Shown here piece by piece: positions 59,203 through 64,000 of a stretch of DNA of 64,000 bases. The notes beneath the pieces are model-generated. The model was not told the origin of the DNA. It saw only the letters and a list, made by a program, of their open reading frames with translations, and did no database searches. Both the position numbers and the translations under genes were made by a program. Source of the DNA: Hydrogenovibrio kuenenii DSM 12350 (GTDB lineage Bacteria; Pseudomonadota; Gammaproteobacteria; Thiomicrospirales; Thiomicrospiraceae); the NCBI RefSeq assembly GCF_000526715.1, contig NZ_JAGP01000001.1, positions 1,488,001 to 1,552,000 on the forward strand, written 5' to 3'. How positions within the stretch are numbered: position 1 is the first letter of the stretch; the number at the start of each line of letters is the position of its first letter.

Positions 59203-59205
59203 CAT

Positions 59206-59235
59206 AAAAAAGCGTCCATTTTTGGGCGCTTTTTT
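59206..59235 (+). terminator. Rho-independent terminator after ppa
   Basis: AAAAAAGCGTCCA pairs with TGGGCGCTTTTTT (one G-T wobble), and the T-run continues to 59237. The symmetrical A/T flanks would let it work in both directions. Confidence 0.88.
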
Positions 59236-59355
59236 TGTTTGTATTCAAACAGCTTATTTGTCGTTTTCCTAATATCTGTTTTTAATAATTTGTTAAATTC
59301 CCCGCCTACTCTCCGCAATGAAATATATTGCAAAAATTTTGCTCAATTTTTACGC

Positions 59356-59399
59356 AGAAAGTCTGAAGACTTTCTATAAGAAAGTTTGATTTAACTTTC
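59356..59399 (+). repeat. Four alternating arms with mutually exclusive hairpins
   Basis: Arm 1 AGAAAGTC (59356-59363) pairs with arm 2 GACTTTCT (59368-59375). Arm 2 can instead pair, over 7 bp, with arm 3 AGAAAGT (59379-59385). Arm 3 can pair with arm 4 AACTTTC (59393-59399). The overlap of pairings resembles an attenuator or a run of inverted short repeats, 60 nt ahead of a 54-residue membrane protein gene. Confidence 0.45.
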
Positions 59400-59460
59400 A
59401 TATTGTCTAAAAAATTTTGCGTTAGAATGAAATTCCAATCATGAAGGCGAGGTGAATATC

Positions 59461-59625
59461 ATGTCTTTTATGCTCACATTTTTAAGCGTTGCATTTTTTG
59501 CGATTGCACTAGGGTTTATCACACAGAGACTAAAGACTCACAACCAGCGTCGCGCCAAAAGAACGTTGAACCCCATGGCATCTTATATCTCGGAAACTAC
59601 GCAGTTATCCGACCATTTGAAGTAA
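59461..59625 (+). CDS. 54-residue single-helix membrane protein, unknown function
   Basis: The frame encodes MSFMLTFLSVAFFAIALGFI, one membrane helix, then a basic segment (QRLKTHNQRRAKRT) and a polar tail ending in LSDHLK. AGGTGA stands 6 nt before the ATG, a good ribosome site, and a terminator-like hairpin follows the stop, so it is very likely translated. The positive charges after the helix suggest the C-terminus faces the cytoplasm. No family is recognised. It is shorter than most annotation thresholds. Confidence 0.65.
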   Translation: MSFMLTFLSVAFFAIALGFITQRLKTHNQRRAKRTLNPMASYISETTQLSDHLK

Positions 59626-59644
59626 TCATTCAATCCTCCCCCTA

Positions 59645-59684
59645 TCCGACTTCAATCGTTTCTTCGGAATCGAAAGGGGTCGGA
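59645..59684 (+). terminator. Composite hairpin with UUCG loop after the 54-residue gene
   Basis: Outer arms TCCGAC (59645-59650) and GTCGGA (59679-59684) enclose an inner TTC-TTCG-GAA stem with a stable UUCG tetraloop. TTTTTT follows at 59686-59691. It ends the plus-strand transcript and overlaps the stop of the convergent ABC transporter gene. Confidence 0.6.
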
Positions 59685-59689
59685 GTTTT

Positions 59690-61534
59690 TTATCGATACA
59701 GCCTTTGATAAGTTCCGCCAGCGACCACGAGATCTTCATGACTACCGGACTCGATAATATGACCATCCTCAAACACCAGAATACGATCTGCTTGCTTGAT
59801 AGAGCTCAGACGATGCGCCACAATCAAAGTCGTTCGACCTTTCAAGAAAGGAGCAAGGTCTTCGTATAGCTTTCTTTCGGTTTCCATATCCAGAGCTGAA
59901 GTCGCCTCATCCATAATGACGACTTTTGGATCTTGTAAAATCATCCGAGCAATCGCCAACCTCTGTCGCTGGCCACCAGATAATTTAATACCATTACGCC
60001 CAACTACTGCATCTAACTGTTCATCCAACGCTTCTATCGTTTCTTTCAATTGCGCCTGCTTAAGTGCTTGCCAAAGCATTTCATCAGTCAAATCACGCCC
60101 TAAAGATAAATTAAAGCGTACGCTGTGATTAAATAGAACAGGATGCTGCAAGACGGTAGCGACTTGCTCTCGCACCAAATCTTGTCCAATTTGTTCAATT
60201 GGAATACCGTTATAACAAACCACCCCAGAGTCTTGCTGGTAAAAACCCAATAATAGTTGCACGAGCGTTGTCTTTCCGCCGCCACTGGCGCCAACAAATG
60301 CCAGTTTTTCACCCGGCTTAATTTCAAAACTCAAGTTATGCAATACAGGTTCGTTTTTTCCAGGATACGTAAAAAATAGATTTTTTACTTCCAACGACAC
60401 CTGATCTTCTTCAAATGGATTTGGTCCGGATAATTTATAAACAGGCTCTTGTTTTAAATCCAACACTTGATTGATACGTTGTAACGCACCACTTCCCGCA
60501 CTGTAGCTATATTGAATTGCTAAAATCTCTTGGACTGGCCCCATCATGAACCATAAATAGCCAAATACCGCCATCATTTCACCAATGGTCAATCCAGAAA
60601 ACAACACCATCAACATACTGACACCACGGAAGATATCGAAGCCAACTAGGAAAATTAGAAATGAAATTCGACTTGCTGCATCCGAACGCCAAGTAAAGGC
60701 TTCTGAATGACTTTTTATATCTAAAGCTTTACCGCGAATACGATCGAAAAAAGGTCTATCTTGGTTGGCTGCACGCACTTGTTGCAGCGCATCCAACGTT
60801 TCTGACAATGACTGCTGAAACGCATCAATCGCCGTATTTTCGTCTTTTTTCAGTCGTTTGACGTGATGTCCCATTCTCATGGTGAAATACACCACTAACG
60901 GATTCAAAAATAAAATAAACAAGGCCAACTGCCAATTCAGCCACAATAGTACAAAGGTGGTGCCTATCAACGAAAAAATGGCAATAATCAACTTACCAAC
61001 AGTGGTGCCTAAAAAAGTATCTAAGGTATTAACATCATTCACCATAGTTGAGGTGACACTGCCACTCCCCATGGTTTCGTATTGCGTCATTGCCACACCT
61101 TGAACACGTGCAAGCAAATCCTGACGAATACGGTAAGTCACATCTTTGGCAATAACCGTAAACTGCTGAACCTGCCAAACACCAAACACCACACCAAGAA
61201 AACGTAATAGGATGGTGACAAGAGAGACGATTAAAATATAACCAACCGCAGTCTGCCAACCTTGGGGAATAATGGTATTTAGTCCATTCACAATCATGCC
61301 AGGCTTATGCAAAAGCACTTCATCCACGAGTAACGGTAACAGCAAAGGCAAAGGGACAGTCGCCAACATCGCAAACAATGCAATAACATGCGCTTTAATA
61401 AGGTTAGGCTTGTGTGCGAACACTAAATCGGCAATACGTTGCCAAGTATATTCACCCTTAACTTTATTCACAGAATATTTTTCTTTCTTCACCACTGAAG
61501 AAGGCTGGACAGAAGATTGGGAATTAGATGTCAT
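59690..61534 (-). CDS. ABC transporter, MsbA-like half transporter (ATP-binding and membrane domains)
   Basis: The 614-residue protein has a six-helix exporter domain (about 35-345) and a C-terminal ATPase with Walker A GASGGGKT at 415-422, the Q-loop, the signature LSGGQRQRLAIARM and Walker B VVIMDEATSALD. It belongs to the lipid/multidrug exporter class. The first 30 residues are polar. The start overlaps the tatD stop by 4 nt. Substrate cannot be read from the sequence; lpxK, the usual msbA partner, is not adjacent. Confidence 0.88.
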   Translation of the reverse strand: MTSNSQSSVQPSSVVKKEKYSVNKVKGEYTWQRIADLVFAHKPNLIKAHVIALFAMLATVPLPLLLPLLVDEVLLHKPGMIVNGLNTIIPQGWQTAVGYILIVSLVTILLRFLGVVFGVWQVQQFTVIAKDVTYRIRQDLLARVQGVAMTQYETMGSGSVTSTMVNDVNTLDTFLGTTVGKLIIAIFSLIGTTFVLLWLNWQLALFILFLNPLVVYFTMRMGHHVKRLKKDENTAIDAFQQSLSETLDALQQVRAANQDRPFFDRIRGKALDIKSHSEAFTWRSDAASRISFLIFLVGFDIFRGVSMLMVLFSGLTIGEMMAVFGYLWFMMGPVQEILAIQYSYSAGSGALQRINQVLDLKQEPVYKLSGPNPFEEDQVSLEVKNLFFTYPGKNEPVLHNLSFEIKPGEKLAFVGASGGGKTTLVQLLLGFYQQDSGVVCYNGIPIEQIGQDLVREQVATVLQHPVLFNHSVRFNLSLGRDLTDEMLWQALKQAQLKETIEALDEQLDAVVGRNGIKLSGGQRQRLAIARMILQDPKVVIMDEATSALDMETERKLYEDLAPFLKGRTTLIVAHRLSSIKQADRILVFEDGHIIESGSHEDLVVAGGTYQRLYR

Positions 61535-62307
61535 AGCTGAAACAGTCGCTTGAAGTTATCTGTTGTGGTTTGAGCCATTTCTTCAAAGCTAACCTCTCGC
61601 AATTTTGCCAACTCTTCGACGACATAACGAGTAAAGCCAGGTTGATTGGTTTTTCCTCGATAAGGCACAGGGGCAAGGTAAGGAGAATCTGTTTCCACCA
61701 AAATACGATCTGCCGGAATGGCTTTTGCCACTTTTTTTAATTCCAGTGCATTTTTAAACGTAACAATACCGGAAAACGAAATATAAAAGCCTAACTCCAT
61801 TGCGCGCTTAGCAGTTTCCAAGTCTTCTACAAAGCAGTGCATAATGCCGCCCACTTCTTGTGCGCCTTCTTCTGCCAAAATACGCAAGCAATCTGGTGTA
61901 GAGTTTCGTGTATGAATAATTAGAGGTTTTGACAATTGCTTAGCCAAACGAATCATTTGTCTAAAGCGATCCTGCTGCCAAGTCATGTCCTGTTCTTCTG
62001 CATCAAAGTGAAAATAATCCAACCCCACTTCACCGATGGCAATAACTTTTGGATGACTGGCCGCTGCAATCAATGCATCGTCACTAACAAACACCTCTTT
62101 TTCTTCACAAGGATGAATGCCAATAGCTGCATAAACTTCTTCATACTGGTCAGCAATGCCCAATATGTCTTGCCACTGATCTGGATGAATGGCGATGCAC
62201 AGCATTTTATCCACAGACAACTCATGAGCTGTTTTAATAACCTGATCAAGATTCCCGACTTTTTCTTCAGGCAAAATATTGAGATGACAATGTGAATCAA
62301 TAATCAT
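61531..62307 (-). CDS. TatD-family metal-dependent DNase/hydrolase
   Basis: The 258-residue TIM-barrel metallohydrolase has the family metal ligands: DSHCHLN at the N-terminus, GEVGLDYFH, the His in LIIHTRNS, GIMHCF and ETDSPYLAP. Its position behind holB is that of the YcfH branch (tmk-holB-ycfH) rather than TatD proper; the activity is likely a 3'-5' nuclease or D-aminoacyl-tRNA-type hydrolase. Confidence 0.9.
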   Translation of the reverse strand: MIIDSHCHLNILPEEKVGNLDQVIKTAHELSVDKMLCIAIHPDQWQDILGIADQYEEVYAAIGIHPCEEKEVFVSDDALIAAASHPKVIAIGEVGLDYFHFDAEEQDMTWQQDRFRQMIRLAKQLSKPLIIHTRNSTPDCLRILAEEGAQEVGGIMHCFVEDLETAKRAMELGFYISFSGIVTFKNALELKKVAKAIPADRILVETDSPYLAPVPYRGKTNQPGFTRYVVEELAKLREVSFEEMAQTTTDNFKRLFQL

Positions 62308-62351
62308 AATTTTTGTTTAAAACCTTGTTATTGCTTGATTTGAGAGGGAAA

Positions 62352-63368
62352 TTACACCCATTGACCACGAATCCAGTCACCTTTCATAACAGAAAATAAT
62401 GGCTGATTCGGATCGAAATCTGGTTTTTGATGTGCTAACCACGCTAGGCACAGACTTTCCAGTAATAGCTCTTTGTTAGCATTTTGTCGCCATGTTTGCT
62501 TGGCTTGTAATACCCATTTCTGAAATAACACCCAGTTAGGATTAAAATCCAACTTGTTTTGATATGACGCAGAACGTATTGCATCCACCGTCCACAAATA
62601 GAACCAATCAAACACCTGCTCAGGGTGCTCAAACTTAACCCATTTTTCTACAACTTGAGAAACGGCTAATTTACCATTTCTCAGTGCTTTCATATCGGAT
62701 TGCCATTCCGATTCCAACTCAAAACCTTTATCTTCAATCCATTGTTTTGCATTAAGAGGCGCACCCCAATTAACCTTTAAGGCTCTTTTTAACAGGGCAT
62801 CATCTGCTTGAGGCACACTTTGAGACAACCAAGCATAAGCTTGGTCAAAAGCTGGCGTAGAAAATCGCAGTTGACGGCAACGGCTAACAATCGTCGCGGG
62901 CAAACGCCCTGCATGATGGGTTGTTAACAATAAGACAGTGCGAGCTGGTGGTTCTTCAAGTGTTTTGAGCAAAGCGTTAAATGCGGAACGATTTAAATGC
63001 TCTACCGCTTCTATTAAGGCAACCTTATAACCACCTTGATGAGATGTACTGAATATTTTGTCACTTAGTTGGCGAATTTGATCGACAGAAATTTCTTTTT
63101 TATCTTCGGGTATGCTTACTCGGAAAAAATCGGGATGTGTAAGCTGCGTAAACTGGTGGCATTGTGCGCACTGCCCACAAGCCTCTAGCCCTGGTTGTTG
63201 GCACAGAATACCTTGTGCAACTTGCTCAGCAAACCCCGTCATACCAATCCCATCAGTACCCGCCAATAAGTAGGCGTGACCTATACCATAGTCCTGGGCA
63301 TTAGGTTGCGACTGTGCAGTTTGGGCTAACCATTCCTGCCAAAGAGATTCTAACCAAGGTAATACCAA
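62352..63368 (-). CDS. holB: DNA polymerase III subunit delta'
   Basis: HolB is part of the clamp loader that sets the sliding clamp on DNA. The 338-residue protein has the clamp-loader AAA+ fold, the zinc ligands in EACGQCAQCH and sensor-like NRSAFNALLKTLEEPPART and ATIVSRCRQLRF. The start is a TTG at 63368 (MVLPWLESLWQEW); no ATG is in a suitable place. It follows tmk by 24 nt, the conserved order. Confidence 0.93.
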   Translation of the reverse strand: MVLPWLESLWQEWLAQTAQSQPNAQDYGIGHAYLLAGTDGIGMTGFAEQVAQGILCQQPGLEACGQCAQCHQFTQLTHPDFFRVSIPEDKKEISVDQIRQLSDKIFSTSHQGGYKVALIEAVEHLNRSAFNALLKTLEEPPARTVLLLTTHHAGRLPATIVSRCRQLRFSTPAFDQAYAWLSQSVPQADDALLKRALKVNWGAPLNAKQWIEDKGFELESEWQSDMKALRNGKLAVSQVVEKWVKFEHPEQVFDWFYLWTVDAIRSASYQNKLDFNPNWVLFQKWVLQAKQTWRQNANKELLLESLCLAWLAHQKPDFDPNQPLFSVMKGDWIRGQWV

Positions 63369-63392
63369 AATATTTCTATTCCTTTGCCTAAA

Positions 63393-64000
63393 TTAGGCAA
63401 CGACTTTTTTGCCTGCTGACAAGCAAAGTTGCTTAAGCTTTTGCTCAACCTGCGCCTGAACCTGCACCAATGGCAAGCCGGCATCAATCACTTCATAGCG
63501 TTGTGGTGCTTGCTTCGCTCGATTTAAATATGCTGAGCGCACTTTTTCAAAGAAATCATGCTCTTCTTCTTCAAAACGATCAGTTTGCCCACGTGACTTC
63601 ACGCGCTTCATTCCTTCTTCGATCGACAGATCAAAAACAAACGTCATATTTGGATAAAAGCCTTGTTGAACCCACTGCTCCAACTCCAAAATACGACCAT
63701 AGGAAATACCGCGCGCGGCACCTTGATAAGCATAAGAAGCATCCGTAAAACGATCCGAGATAACCCACTTCCCGGCTTCTAGTGCAGGAATAATTTTTTC
63801 TTGAAGATGCTGGTTACGTGCGGCAAACATCAGCAACAACTCGGTTTCTGCTGTCATTGCGGTATTGTTATTATCAAGCAAAATGGCTCGTACAGCTTCA
63901 CTGATATCAGTCCCCCCAGGCTCACGGGTGGTAATCACTTCTATATCCTGAGCCTTGAGCCAGCTTTCCATAAACTTGAGATTGGTTGACTTACCGGCAC
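63393..64000 (-). CDS. tmk: Thymidylate kinase, partial at right edge
   Basis: Tmk phosphorylates dTMP to dTDP. The frame is open through the right edge, where the P-loop residues A-G-K-S-T-N are read, so about a dozen N-terminal residues lie outside. The inner ATG at 63971 is not the start. TTREPGGT, the DRFTDASYAYQGAARG substrate/LID region and the normal C-terminus are present. Confidence 0.95.
   Translation of the reverse strand, partial: AGKSTNLKFMESWLKAQDIEVITTREPGGTDISEAVRAILLDNNNTAMTAETELLLMFAARNQHLQEKIIPALEAGKWVISDRFTDASYAYQGAARGISYGRILELEQWVQQGFYPNMTFVFDLSIEEGMKRVKSRGQTDRFEEEEHDFFEKVRSAYLNRAKQAPQRYEVIDAGLPLVQVQAQVEQKLKQLCLSAGKKVVA

Larger units (their letters stand above)
59157..59460. 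other. 304-bp gap between ppa and a small membrane protein gene
   Basis: The gap holds a copy of the dispersed motif, a strong terminator for ppa and a set of four alternating arms that can form mutually exclusive hairpins (59356-59399). No other reading frame is convincing. Confidence 0.6.

Noticed and set aside
61290-61300. Further copy of the dispersed motif (GCCAGGCTT)
   Set aside because: The match stops after the palindromic core and lacks the T-rich tail.
1-64000. CRISPR arrays, insertion sequences, rRNA genes
   Set aside because: No regularly spaced direct repeats, transposase-like frames or rRNA-like stretches were seen.

Overview
The window is core chromosome of a gammaproteobacterium with moderate to low GC. 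Gene order and protein style fit the Thiomicrospira / Hydrogenovibrio / Thiomicrorhabdus group of sulfur-oxidising chemolithoautotrophs. That placement rests on recollection of the families and on synteny (ftsH-folP-glmM-tpiA-secG-tRNA-Leu; truA-trpF-accD-folC-SPOR-purF-metZ; tmk-holB-tatD), not on a search. I see no insertion sequence, integrase, prophage structural gene, CRISPR array or rRNA.

Layout, left to right. 1-14081 holds the nuo operon for respiratory complex I, transcribed right to left from nuoA to nuoN; nuoN runs off the left edge. Directly upstream on the same strand lie a tRNA-Leu(GAG), secG, tpiA, glmM, folP, ftsH and rlmE. yhbY stands alone on the plus strand at 20405. 20763-35637 is a long leftward run: leuC, leuD, leuB, an M23 peptidase overlapping a bactofilin, asd, truA, trpF, trpB, trpA, accD, folC, a SPOR protein, purF and metZ. 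The related Pseudomonas order carries fimV upstream of truA and cvpA upstream of purF. Here fimV is replaced by the peptidase/bactofilin pair and cvpA is absent.

35747-37881 (plus) carries queE and two genes that look like a helicase-loader/DnaT-type replication restart pair. 37938-44661 (minus) is a compact envelope operon: pepN, an LppC/LpoA-like protein, a membrane-anchored coiled-coil protein, a small lipoprotein, an LPP20-family lipoprotein and a small exported coiled-coil protein. Pal, a 67-residue lipoprotein and an FNR-type [4Fe-4S] regulator follow. 47083-48285 encodes an unusual fusion of a ketohexokinase-like PfkB sugar kinase with a C-terminal Rieske [2Fe-2S] domain. Then come rlmB, rnr, a dihydrolipoamide-dehydrogenase-like flavoprotein, an MltF-like lytic transglycosylase, thiI, an HDOD protein, fbp, ppa, a 54-residue membrane protein, an MsbA-like ABC transporter, tatD, holB and tmk (cut by the right edge).

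The most unusual signal is not a gene. An 18-bp word, CCCAGCCTGGCAGATTTT, occurs in three perfect and three near-perfect copies, in both orientations. Four copies lie inside unrelated genes (nuoG, folC, truA, pepN) in different reading frames; two lie directly after genes at hairpins (after the kinase-Rieske gene and after ppa). This points to a dispersed DNA-level signal such as an uptake sequence, a nucleoid-protein site or a small mobile repeat.
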